A stretch of DNA of 64,000 bases from Aneurinibacillus sp. Ricciae_BoGa-3 (GTDB lineage: Bacteria; Bacillota; Bacilli; Aneurinibacillales; Aneurinibacillaceae). Positions 15,245 to 23,249 of this stretch are shown in pieces. Within the stretch, counting starts at the first letter, position 1; every line of letters begins with the position of its first letter. The notes beneath the pieces are model-generated. The model saw only the letters and a program-made list of their open reading frames with translations, was not told the DNA's origin and did no database searches. The stretch covers positions 4,833,501-4,897,500 of the forward strand of contig NZ_CP116887.1 of NCBI RefSeq assembly GCF_028421645.1. Reading direction: 5' to 3'. A program made the translations under genes and the position numbers.

Positions 15245-16160
15245 TTAGGCTAACCCCATAGTTCCTACGGTTAGAAGTCTTATAGCTTCATTTTTAAGAT
15301 TAATACTTGCGTTCAAATCTCTGTCATGATGGGCATTACAAGAAGAGCAATCCCATTCACGCAAATTGAGATTTTTAACGTCTTTGTTTTTGTAGTTACA
15401 CTTTGAACACAGTTGAGAAGAAGCGAACGTTTTTCCTACAACTATGACTTGCTTGCCATACCATCTCGCTTTGTACTCAAGCATGGTTCTAAATTGTGCC
15501 CAAGACACTTCGCTGATTGCTTTTGCAAGATTACCGTTTTTGAACATGTTTTTAACAGACAGATCTTCAATCCCGATAATGTCGTGGTTTTTGACAATCT
15601 CTGTTGAAATCTTATCTAGGTAATCTTTCCTTGCATTAGCAATATTCTCATGTATTCTCGCTACCTTAACTCGTTGCTTGTTCCAATTGGAACCGCTTTT
15701 TGTACGTCTGGAAAGAATACGCTGTGCTTTCGCCAATTTTTCTTCCAGTGTATGGAAAAACTTTGGATTGGAGTAGATTGTTCCGTCTGAAACAATGGCA
15801 AAATCCTTTAGGCCAACATCTCTACCACAAGCAGAATTTGTTTTCGGTAACTCTTGAACTTCCGTTTCTACTAACAACGATACAAAATATTTGCCAGATG
15901 GACTTCGCCTGATTGTAGCGTTTAAAATACGACCTTCCACTTCTCTTGATTTCGCAAAGCGGACAAGACCAAGTTTCGGGAGTTTGATTTTATTCTATTT
16001 TATTTTCTACAATCGCAATATTTCCGTTCGTTTGTTTCGTTGTATAGGATTGAACCTTGTTCTTTTTGCTTTTGAACCGCGGAAGGGTTTTACAACCCGT
16101 ACCCAAACTATTATTTACCTTCTTCAATATGCACTTGAACAATCGGATAATCGAGAGGGA
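15245..16160 (-). pseudogene. tnpB: TnpB family RNA-guided nuclease, frameshifted
   Basis: The open part, 15245-15940 (231 residues), has the RuvC-like catalytic residues: Asp in [15 protein letters not shown], Glu in [12 protein letters not shown] and Asp in [11 protein letters not shown]. It also has the zinc finger CSKCNYK...CSSCNA. Upstream, the frame for PRFKSKKNKVQSYTTK and IAIVENK is still readable. It is broken by an imperfect 10-base tandem duplication (ATTTTATTCT/ATTTTATTTT, about 15986-16005) that shifts the frame and adds a stop. The N-terminal wedge/REC region is eroded. No tnpA lies beside it. Confidence 0.8.
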
Positions 16161-16384
16161 TAGACCCTCCCTTGTCTGAAGCCGATTGATCTCACGAATA
16201 AATTCACGAGTGTTCTCGGCTAAATCATAAAAATACTTTACTTCTCCTTATTTTATCATAGAAATCGCAAAAGGTTGTCCCAACTTGCACGAAGGGTATA
16301 TCCCCACTTCCTTTTGCTATTCTTTAAACGTGTTATAATAATGCCAAAGTGTGGTTTTAAGACGGTAAAGGAGAGATGCTACCG

Positions 16385-16693
16385 GTGAAAATATCCATTA
16401 AAAAAACAGCCATGGAATGGTTTAAAAATGAATTAGGGGCAACAGAAGGATCCAGCTGCCGCTTTTTCGTGCGTTATGGGGGATGCAGTACCGTCCAGAG
16501 CGGTTTCTCGCTAGGGGTTTCCCTGGAAGAACCTCAGGTTGTGGGTTCCTCAGTTCATGAGGAAGGAATCCTATTCTTCATTGAGAAGGAAGATCTGTGG
16601 TACTTTGACGGGAACGATTTAATCGTCGATTATGATGATGCACGGGATGAGCTTAATTTCGAGTACGAGCCCTCCCAGGAGCCAAAACTTTAA
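16385..16693 (+). CDS. HesB/YneR-like iron-sulfur related protein
   Basis: About 102 residues of the HesB-like fold. MKISIKKTAMEWFKNELG resembles the start of YneR-type proteins, and FFVRYGGCS replaces the classic Cys-rich motif. Only one Cys of the usual A-type carrier set is near this position and the C-terminal CxC is missing. A standard Fe-S scaffold role is therefore doubtful. GTG 16385 is preferred because the ATG at 16376 lies only 2 bases after the AAAGGAG site. A terminator follows the gene. Confidence 0.75.
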   Translation: MKISIKKTAMEWFKNELGATEGSSCRFFVRYGGCSTVQSGFSLGVSLEEPQVVGSSVHEEGILFFIEKEDLWYFDGNDLIVDYDDARDELNFEYEPSQEPKL

Positions 16694-16729
16694 TACTTTA
16701 AAATAGAATGCTTTCGTGTTTATATGAAG

Positions 16730-16760
16730 AAAGGACCGGCTCAGTGGCCGGCCCTTTCTG
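16730..16760. terminator. Rho-independent terminator between convergent genes
   Basis: AAAGGACCGGC (16730-16740) pairs with GCCGGCCCTTT (16747-16757) with one mismatch. It serves the HesB-like gene and possibly the convergent small gene. Confidence 0.75.
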
Positions 16761-16766
16761 GTTTGT

Positions 16767-16955
16767 TTATCTGGAATTGCCGCCTTTATGCTCAATGGTC
16801 CCTTCTGTCAGCGTATCTGCAGCCTGTTTGTGCGTTTTTGCCATTCCGGTAGAAGCGTGCTGGTCCTTCTTATTTTCGGCAGACGGATATTTTTGATCGG
16901 CTACCTGCCGGCTTTTCTGTTGGAGTTCCTTATCATGCTGGTTTTCTTTCATCAT
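16767..16955 (-). CDS. Small hydrophilic protein, DUF4025/YozQ-like
   Basis: 62 residues, very hydrophilic, rich in Lys, Gln and Asp. The C-terminal pattern AKTHKQAADTLTEGTIE resembles the short DUF4025 (YozQ) proteins of Bacillus, whose function is unknown. An AAGGAGG ribosome binding site lies 5 bases before the ATG at 16955, which supports a real gene. It is convergent with the HesB-like gene. Confidence 0.6.
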   Translation of the reverse strand: MMKENQHDKELQQKSRQVADQKYPSAENKKDQHASTGMAKTHKQAADTLTEGTIEHKGGNSR

Positions 16956-17207
16956 GCATTCCTCCTTTTGCGCTTATCCCTCTATTACCCGTTACTTAAG
17001 ATTTTGTATCATTTTGTATTTCTAACTTTCACCACTTCCACATAGGTATCGGAGTGTGGTACATTATAATATTGACAGCGTGTAATTATAAATTATTTCG
17101 CCTGTCCCTATTTTTTCCTTAATTTTGCCCACAGATATTGATGCCTTTCCGTGGATTTCATGCCTCTATGGTCTACATCAAATTCAAAAAATAGATAGGT
17201 GAGTATA

Positions 17208-18164
17208 ATGGAAAGCCAAAAACCATATCGTATTTTACTTTATTATAAATATGTTCACATCGAAGACTACGAAGCTTTCGCAGCCGAACACCTTGAATTC
17301 TGCAAAGAGCTTGGGGTAAAGGGCCGGATTATTGTTGCAGAGGAAGGCATCAACGGAACACTGTCAGGAACCGTGGAACAAACAGACGCCTATATGGCAG
17401 AGCTGCGCAAGGACCCGCGTTTCTCCGATATCTTCTTTAAAATCGACGAGTCGGAAGAACATGCCTTTAAGAAGATTTTTGTTCGGCCGAAGAAAGAAAT
17501 TGTAACCTGGCGTTTCGAGGAGGATGTAAATCCGAACGAAGTAACAGGTAAACACCTGTCGCCGAAAGAATTCTACGAGCAGCTTCAGCGCGACGATGTG
17601 ATCGTCATTGACGGCCGAAACGATTATGAATATGAAATCGGCCATTTCCGCAACGCGATTCGCCCGGGTGTTAAATCGTCTCGTGAATTTCCGGAATGGA
17701 TCCGCGAAAATCTATCGCAGTTTAAAGACAAGAAAGTTCTCACATACTGCACAGGCGGCATTCGCTGTGAGAAATTATCCGGTTTCCTTATTAATGAAGG
17801 ATTCCAGGATGTCGCCCAGCTCGAAGGCGGTATTGTTACCTACGGCAAAGACCCCGAAGTACAGGGCAAGCTGTTTGATGGCAAATGCTATGTATTCGAT
17901 GAACGCATCTCCGTTCCAATTAACCGAACAGACGAAGATGTAATCGTGGCGAAATGCCATCATTGCGGCAAACCGGAAGACCGCTACGTTAACTGTGCAA
18001 ACCCGCTATGTAACATCCAGTACGTCTGCTGCGAAGAATGCGAACCAAAACACAAGCGTTCCTGCTCGAAGGAATGTGAAGAACACGAACTTAACCGCTA
18101 TGTTCTTGAACAGGAAGCTTTAAAAGCCGAGCAGGGACAAGCGCTGGAGAACGCAGCAAAATGA
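17208..18164 (+). CDS. trhO: tRNA uridine(34) 5-hydroxylase TrhO (rhodanese family)
   Basis: A 318-residue cytoplasmic enzyme that hydroxylates uridine 34 of tRNA in an oxygen-dependent way. The N-terminal acylphosphatase-like domain ([18 protein letters not shown]) precedes a rhodanese domain (about 115-215) with the active-site loop CTGGIRC, nucleophile near Cys181. A C-terminal Cys-rich segment ([19 protein letters not shown]...[17 protein letters not shown]) probably binds zinc. The ATG at 17208 is preferred, with AGGTG upstream. The downstream repeat element starts on the stop codon. Confidence 0.9.
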   Translation: MESQKPYRILLYYKYVHIEDYEAFAAEHLEFCKELGVKGRIIVAEEGINGTLSGTVEQTDAYMAELRKDPRFSDIFFKIDESEEHAFKKIFVRPKKEIVTWRFEEDVNPNEVTGKHLSPKEFYEQLQRDDVIVIDGRNDYEYEIGHFRNAIRPGVKSSREFPEWIRENLSQFKDKKVLTYCTGGIRCEKLSGFLINEGFQDVAQLEGGIVTYGKDPEVQGKLFDGKCYVFDERISVPINRTDEDVIVAKCHHCGKPEDRYVNCANPLCNIQYVCCEECEPKHKRSCSKECEEHELNRYVLEQEALKAEQGQALENAAK

Positions 18165-18575
18165 GAAAAACATCACGGGCCATGCCGCTCTCTCCTTTCC
18201 CCTCATAGAAGTTTTTACGGCCGCTTTGTGGAAAAACGGGCGGACCGGCATTAGGGAATCTTGGCCAGTGGCAAGCGAAAGCGCAGGCGATGGCCTTAGA
18301 TTCCTTTATACCGTTTAGGTGCAACATCTGGGTATCTCAATGATGGAGACAGGTTGCCGGTCTTTTTCGCCCTCTGTTCCACACGCTCCACAGGGGGAAA
18401 GAAAGGTGCGGACATGCGCCTCACGATGTTTTTCTTGGGTGTTTCGGGACCGGAGGTTCCGTTGCATTTTGATGCACATAAACTTTGCATATTATCAAAG
18501 AGAAAGGGACCTATCGGTCCCAACACAAATAACTTTAATGCTTTACAGCGAAATATACTTTCTAATGCAATTAAG
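18164..18575. repeat. Palindromic interspersed repeat, copy R1
   Basis: A long copy of a repeat family. The left arm GAGAAAAACATCACGGGCC begins at the trhO stop codon. The inverted right arm GGTGCGGACATGCGCCTCACGATGTTTTTCTT lies at 18404-18435. Beyond the right arm the similarity to R2 continues for about 130 bases. The middle contains GACCGGC...GCCGGTCTTTTT, a terminator-like hairpin. Compared with R2, this copy has an extra segment of about 70 bases holding its own hairpin (GGAATC 18255-18260 with GATTCC 18299-18304, GGCCA with TGGCC). Confidence 0.7.
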
Positions 18576-18619
18576 AAAAGGACGGCTTCTAACTTCAAGG
18601 GTTAGAGGCCGTCCTTTTT
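18576..18619. terminator. Strong Rho-independent terminator
   Basis: AAAAGGACGGC (18576-18586) pairs with GCCGTCCTTTT (18608-18618), extended by CTAAC/GTTAG. T-runs occur on both strands. It lies between the trhO/R1 region and the convergent small gene. Confidence 0.8.
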
Positions 18620-18622
18620 GAT

Positions 18623-18796
18623 TTAAGATACATTTTCACTTTCCTGTGCATTCTCCAAACGATTCATTTGCTTTCTCAGTTTCGCAACTTCATCGCGAAG
18701 GCGCTCTACTTCATCCAGCAGAATAATCGCGTGGGGCTCGGAAGCACCAGGCTGGCTACATATCCAGCGTATTTCTTTCAAGTATTGTTCAGTCAT
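18623..18796 (-). CDS. Small coiled-coil protein, 57 residues
   Basis: Reads MTEQYLKEIRWICSQP..., then LLDEVERLRDEVAKLRKQMNRLENAQ and ends ENVS. The heptad pattern predicts a short coiled coil. AAGGAG lies about 9 bases upstream of the ATG at 18796. It sits 13 bases downstream of the RNase Z stop (18810) and probably forms an operon with it, ending at the strong terminator. I do not recognise the family. Confidence 0.65.
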   Translation of the reverse strand: MTEQYLKEIRWICSQPGASEPHAIILLDEVERLRDEVAKLRKQMNRLENAQESENVS

Positions 18797-18809
18797 TCTC
18801 TATCACTCC

Positions 18810-19733
18810 TTATGAAAGCGGTTCGTCTCTGTAAGTTAAACGGGCAACTAAACGATTGCTGCCAGCTAACGAATTTGGAAAAATCCCTTGAACCGTCTCC
18901 ATATACGGTTCAGGATCAGCTATCGATGGGCTGTAATGCGTCAACCAGAGCTCCCTCACCTCTCCCTCCCGTGCAAGATATGCCGCTTCCGAGAACAGCA
19001 TATGGCCATGTTCAATCGCATTGGGCAGCTTTTCTTGTTCTCCATACATTCCTTCGCATATAAAAAGGTCTGCTTCTTTAACAAATTCAACCAGGCCTTC
19101 TATCGGCCTTGTATCTGTGCAATAGCAAACTTTTATTCCTCTTCTCGCAGGCCCCAGTACCATGTCCGGGTGAATGGTCCTTCCATTATATACAACTTTA
19201 TTCCCAGTTTGAAGGGGCTTCCACAAATATACGGGAATTTCAAGTGATTTAGCTAGGTCAGGATTAAATTTTCTCATGCGGGTGATCTCCAACTTATACG
19301 CCAGGCATGGGGTCGTATGAGATACAGGCAGGGTGTGTACATGGATATCCCCAACCGTAACACAGGATTGCTCCCTAATTGACAGTTCCCTATATTCTAT
19401 GGAAAAAGGCAAATAAGGCGCAATGACCAGCAAGCCCTGGACAATGGTTTTAAGCCCCGGAGGCCCGGCCAGCATAAGCGGCTCAACCCTGCCCGCATTA
19501 CCTATAGCCAGCATGAGGCCGGGAAGACCGGCAATATGATCCGCATGATAATGGGTAAAAAAAATCGCCTCAATCGATTTGAAACCCCACCCTAACTCTT
19601 TCATGGTGACCTGCGTGCCCTCTCCACTATCAATTAAAATCATGCTGCCTCTGTAGGCTGCAAGGAGAGATGTTAAATATCTGCCGGGAAGCGGCATCGT
19701 TCCCCCGCATCCAAGCAGGCAAACATTAAACAT
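18810..19733 (-). CDS. rnz: Ribonuclease Z (tRNA 3' endonuclease)
   Basis: A 307-residue metallo-beta-lactamase-fold nuclease that removes 3' trailers from tRNA precursors lacking encoded CCA. The zinc motif THYHADH is at residues 60-66. Further ligands include His in LPVSHTTP, Asp in CYCTDTRP and His in LTHYSPS. The N-terminus MFNVCLLGCGGTMPLPGRYL fits the family. The gene is followed by a small coiled-coil gene in the same orientation. Confidence 0.9.
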   Translation of the reverse strand: MFNVCLLGCGGTMPLPGRYLTSLLAAYRGSMILIDSGEGTQVTMKELGWGFKSIEAIFFTHYHADHIAGLPGLMLAIGNAGRVEPLMLAGPPGLKTIVQGLLVIAPYLPFSIEYRELSIREQSCVTVGDIHVHTLPVSHTTPCLAYKLEITRMRKFNPDLAKSLEIPVYLWKPLQTGNKVVYNGRTIHPDMVLGPARRGIKVCYCTDTRPIEGLVEFVKEADLFICEGMYGEQEKLPNAIEHGHMLFSEAAYLAREGEVRELWLTHYSPSIADPEPYMETVQGIFPNSLAGSNRLVARLTYRDEPLS

Positions 19734-19877
19734 GATCTCTCCCCCTTATTGTTTAAATATGCAGAGAAACTGTTCGTGTGAGCCTTTTCTCTCCCTATTA
19801 TTTTTAACCACAGTATTTACTTTTTAAAAATAAAAATAGCCAAATTGGGCTGTCTGAAAGAATTTTTTTCCTCGGGC

Positions 19878-20429
19878 TTATTTATTCTGCCCAGAAACAG
19901 CCGATCGATCCTCCAGATTAACGCCCTGCTGCAGGAGATACATACGATAATATACCCCTTTCTTCACGAGCAGTTCCTGGTGATTGCCTTTCTCGACAAT
20001 TTCTCCCTTATGAAGAACGAGGATAAGGTCCGCATCCTGAATGGTTGACAGCATCGCCTGGATGATGTACATTCCCTGGAGTGATTCATTTAATTTTGCG
20101 TTCAGCTGGCTGAGTTTCTCCCTTGCCGTATGGAATACACGGGCGCATAAGGCAATCTTATTAAAGCTCACCAGCTGGTAAAACATGAGGCCTACCGAAA
20201 GAAAATGCAGCACCAGGTAGAGTATCCCCAGGGCGAGAATGGGCTGCAGGGGAAAGTGGCGCGGAATCAGGTATTGATCGATAAACCGCTGGATAATAGC
20301 GGGTCCCGCAACGTTCGTTCCCGTTGCGAGAATCAGTGTGATAAAAGCAAGCAGCAGCTGTTTTTTGTACGGACTCATATACCCAAAGAGGCGCCGAAGT
20401 ACCTTCTGGCGGGCGCGGCCGCGCGTCAT
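19878..20429 (-). pseudogene. ABC exporter half (YheH-like) with internal deletion
   Basis: 183 codons that join the start of an ABC exporter membrane domain ([21 protein letters not shown]...) directly to the very end of its ATPase domain ([24 protein letters not shown]). The junction lies near residue 130. Full-length members have about 600-670 residues. Walker A, the signature, Walker B and most membrane helices are absent, so it cannot transport. The deletion is in frame. Confidence 0.75.
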
Positions 20430-20463
20430 ATGACAGAATTATGAAACTTCTATCCGTGGAGCC

Positions 20464-20730
20464 TCAGGTCATCAATACCGCCCCGAAAAGAAAAACCCGC
20501 CATACATACCGGCATCCATAAACGAGTCCAGCAAGCAGCACGATGATGCTTAGCCATATTATAAGCTCCTGAGACCCCATCGACCTGTCTTTGATGCCGT
20601 CCACCACCTTCCATGTAATGTACGGAGGGATTAGATTAATTAGCGAAACAAAAAACAAGAAAAGTACACCAAATCCATAACTTCTCTTCTCTTCTTTAAA
20701 ATACCAGAGTAAATCCTGAAATATCCGCAT
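20464..20730 (-). pseudogene. ABC exporter half (YheI-like), N-terminal remnant
   Basis: 88 residues matching the start of a BmrC/YheI-type half transporter (MRIFQDLLWYFKEEKRSYGFG... PPYITWKVVDGIK). The frame changes after RVFLFGA and ends at once. The normal length is about 580 residues. It stands upstream of the deleted YheH-like partner in the usual order, so a heterodimeric multidrug exporter operon has lost most of both genes. Confidence 0.75.
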
Positions 20731-20816
20731 AAAAGCATCACCATTCCCTAAGCAGACTTCGGTCCCATCAGAGCGGCAGACACTGGCAGTGAACTAAGAC
20801 TGAACCCATGTAGATA

Positions 20817-20852
20817 AGAAACAGCCATAGGCAAGGCCGATGGCTGTTTTAC
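20817..20852 (-). terminator. Terminator downstream of the APC permease
   Basis: AAACAGCCAT (20819-20828) pairs perfectly with ATGGCTGTTT (20840-20849). It lies 117 bases after the permease stop, upstream of the decayed ABC genes. Confidence 0.75.
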
Positions 20853-20968
20853 TTTTCCAAAATAATGGAACATTTATATGGTATTATACAATCCTTTTTT
20901 TACAATATCTCTACTGTGAAATTGTAAGTGTTTGAAACGCTGCTTACATGCTTATCCGGTACCCTGTC

Positions 20969-22324
20969 TTAACCTTTTAAAGGCTGGTGAATATCCGCTG
21001 CGTTTCCTGCCCTTTTTTCTTCCCGTTTATTTAAAATCCAGTAAAGAGGGAGACCGATCGCAGCTAATCCGATAGCCAACAAACTATCTCTTGGACTGTC
21101 AAAAAGCGTACTGATTACGACAAACGCGGACCCTACAATCGCAATGAGCGGAACGATGGGATACAGTGGCACACTGTATGTTCTTAACTCGCTGTTGTTT
21201 CTTCTGCGCAGGATAAAAACGCCGATAAACGCTTGGATATAGAAAATGTATACGACGAAAATAGCAATGTTAGATAAACGGTCCGGATCAGCGAGCACCA
21301 TCATAACAACAGACAAGATGATCTGGGAAAGGGTGGCATTCACCGGCGTTCCCCACTTTTTGTGGACGCGGGATAGCAGGCCTGAAGCCGGCAACTGGCC
21401 ACGTTCGGCCATAGCATAAGGCACACGAGGGAATGTTAATATTTTACCGTTCAAGCATCCAAATATTGAAATTAAAATACCGATGCTGATCAACTTGCCG
21501 CCGATTCCGCCAAATAAGATAGCTGCCGCTGTTCCTGCAGCGTTCTCACCGAGCCTTACGATGTGCGAAGCGGGGAGCACATGCAAAATCGCTACATTAA
21601 CCAGCAGATAAGCAGCGGTCACCAGCACTAATCCACCAATAATAGCTTTCGGCAGAAGCTTAGCTGGATTCTTCATCTCACCTGCGACAAAACCAACGAG
21701 CATCCAGCCGTCATAGGCCCATAACGTTGCAAGTATGGCCGCACCCATGCTGATCGGCTGGCTGCTTCCGCTCGCCATACCAAAAATGTCTCCATTCCCT
21801 TTCCAGATACCAAAAATTGCAATTAATGCGATCGGAATCAATTTGGCTATTGTAGCCGCCGCCTGGACCATTCCGCCATATTTTGTCCCAAGGCTGTTTA
21901 CGACGCCCAGGAAGAGCACAGCTGCGAGACCGAATGCCATCTTCCACGATGCAGGCAGCCCAAAGAGATTCGCCATCAACGATCCAAAGTAGAGGCCAAG
22001 CGCTCCGATGATAGCCGGTCCATAAATAATCGTTTGTACCCAGCCGCTGACGTACCCCCACAGCTTACCGTAAATTTCTTCTAGATAGACATAAAGCCCG
22101 CCTGTTTTAGGAATTTGGGTGCTTAATTCCGCAACCGTTAACCCGCCTGCAATGGTTATAATTCCTCCCAGGACCCAGGCAAGCAGTGCCATATTCGATC
22201 CGCCGGAAGCCGCAATCACTTTCCCCGGTTTCATAAAGATTCCCGAACCAATAACAGTGCCGATGACGATCGACATCGCTACCGTTAACCCAATCTCTTT
22301 TTTAAGCCCGCCTTCTGTCTCCAT
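20969..22324 (-). CDS. APC-family amino acid permease (LAT/SteT-like)
   Basis: A membrane protein of 451 residues with about twelve transmembrane segments. The consensus region GLTVAMSIVIGTVIGSGIFMKPG near the N-terminus is the substrate-binding GSGIF unwound helix of LAT-type exchangers. It most resembles serine/threonine or neutral amino acid exchangers; the substrate is not determined. The start METEGGLKKEIGL (22324) was preferred over an ATG 66 bases upstream because AAGGGGTG lies in front of it and the family begins here. Confidence 0.8.
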   Translation of the reverse strand: METEGGLKKEIGLTVAMSIVIGTVIGSGIFMKPGKVIAASGGSNMALLAWVLGGIITIAGGLTVAELSTQIPKTGGLYVYLEEIYGKLWGYVSGWVQTIIYGPAIIGALGLYFGSLMANLFGLPASWKMAFGLAAVLFLGVVNSLGTKYGGMVQAAATIAKLIPIALIAIFGIWKGNGDIFGMASGSSQPISMGAAILATLWAYDGWMLVGFVAGEMKNPAKLLPKAIIGGLVLVTAAYLLVNVAILHVLPASHIVRLGENAAGTAAAILFGGIGGKLISIGILISIFGCLNGKILTFPRVPYAMAERGQLPASGLLSRVHKKWGTPVNATLSQIILSVVMMVLADPDRLSNIAIFVVYIFYIQAFIGVFILRRRNNSELRTYSVPLYPIVPLIAIVGSAFVVISTLFDSPRDSLLAIGLAAIGLPLYWILNKREEKRAGNAADIHQPLKG

Positions 22325-22447
22325 CTTATAATGTTCACCCCTTAAAAACTTATGTCTACGCTGAAAAAACACTTTCCTGTATGATAACATACTTTTTACG
22401 TAAACTACTTTTTTGTTAAATTACTTCCCTTTTGAATAATAAGAAAA

Positions 22448-22475
22448 ACAGCCGCTGGCATTCAGCGGCTGTATA
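22448..22475 (-). terminator. Terminator of the 3-methyladenine glycosylase gene
   Basis: ACAGCCGCTG (22448-22457) with CAGCGGCTGT (22463-22472), perfect 10-bp stem. On the minus strand it is followed by TTTTTCTT. Confidence 0.85.
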
Positions 22476-22487
22476 TGTTGTCCGCAT

Positions 22488-23174
22488 TCATTTTGTTTCT
22501 CGTTTCACTTTCCTGGAAACGAAGGGACTGTCTTTTATATAAAAACGCCAGGGATACGCCGCTGCCTCTTCTGCATAATCGACACCAATGCGCGGTGCGC
22601 AAACAACCTCAAAGGATTGTGCCGGGTTGGGCAGTTGCAAATCTTGCCCTTCCAGTTGTGGATGCTCCCCCTCCGGCTGGAACGGTAGCCCTGAGCTAAT
22701 ATACAGCCCATCCCCGCCTAGAAAGCGTCCATTGTCCGAACGGTTTATGCCCAGCGCCTGGCACAGCTTGCCTGGCCCATTCGTTAAACCGTACCGTTCT
22801 TTAGTTGTAAGCGGCCCTGGTTTTCCGTAACGGGCCAGCGCCATTTCTTCGATGCCGGATACCGGCTCAAGCGCCCGAATGAGCACAGCTTCCGGACTTC
22901 CAACCGCAGCGGTTACCGCATTAATGCAGAAATGCTTTCCATATATAAAATAGACGTAAGCATAGCCTGGAGGGCCATACATCACCTCGTTGCGATCGGT
23001 TCTGCGGCCGTTGTAGGAGTGGGCCGCCTTATCTTCTGGACCCATGTAGGCTTCCGTTTCGACAATTTTCCCTGCCCTGCAACTACTATCCGACTGATGG
23101 ATTAGATACTTCCCCAGCAGATCTCTGGCCACATCAATTGTGTTGCGGCTGTAAAATTCCTGTGGTAGTTTCAC
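22488..23174 (-). CDS. DNA-3-methyladenine glycosylase (AAG/MPG family)
   Basis: A 228-residue DNA repair glycosylase that excises alkylated purines. Diagnostic segments are FYSRNTIDVARDLLGKYL at the start, the active-site region KIVETEAYMGPEDKAAHSY, GPPGYAYVYFIYG, and LTNGPGKLCQALGI. The Glu in VETEAY is the catalytic general base of the family. It is monocistronic with its own terminator and a full-length protein. Confidence 0.9.
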   Translation of the reverse strand: MKLPQEFYSRNTIDVARDLLGKYLIHQSDSSCRAGKIVETEAYMGPEDKAAHSYNGRRTDRNEVMYGPPGYAYVYFIYGKHFCINAVTAAVGSPEAVLIRALEPVSGIEEMALARYGKPGPLTTKERYGLTNGPGKLCQALGINRSDNGRFLGGDGLYISSGLPFQPEGEHPQLEGQDLQLPNPAQSFEVVCAPRIGVDYAEEAAAYPWRFYIKDSPFVSRKVKRETK

Positions 23175-23249
23175 AACGTCACCTCATTCCAGATCCAGCA
23201 GTTAGACCCGTACATGCCTTTTATCTACCACCTGGAAGGGTGACTGCCA

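Noticed and set aside
20731..20968. Possible short leader peptide (ATGGGTTCAGTC... on the minus strand) before the YheI remnant, as in bmrBCD
   Set aside because: No ribosome binding site before the short frame. The hairpin there is adequately explained as the terminator of the upstream permease.
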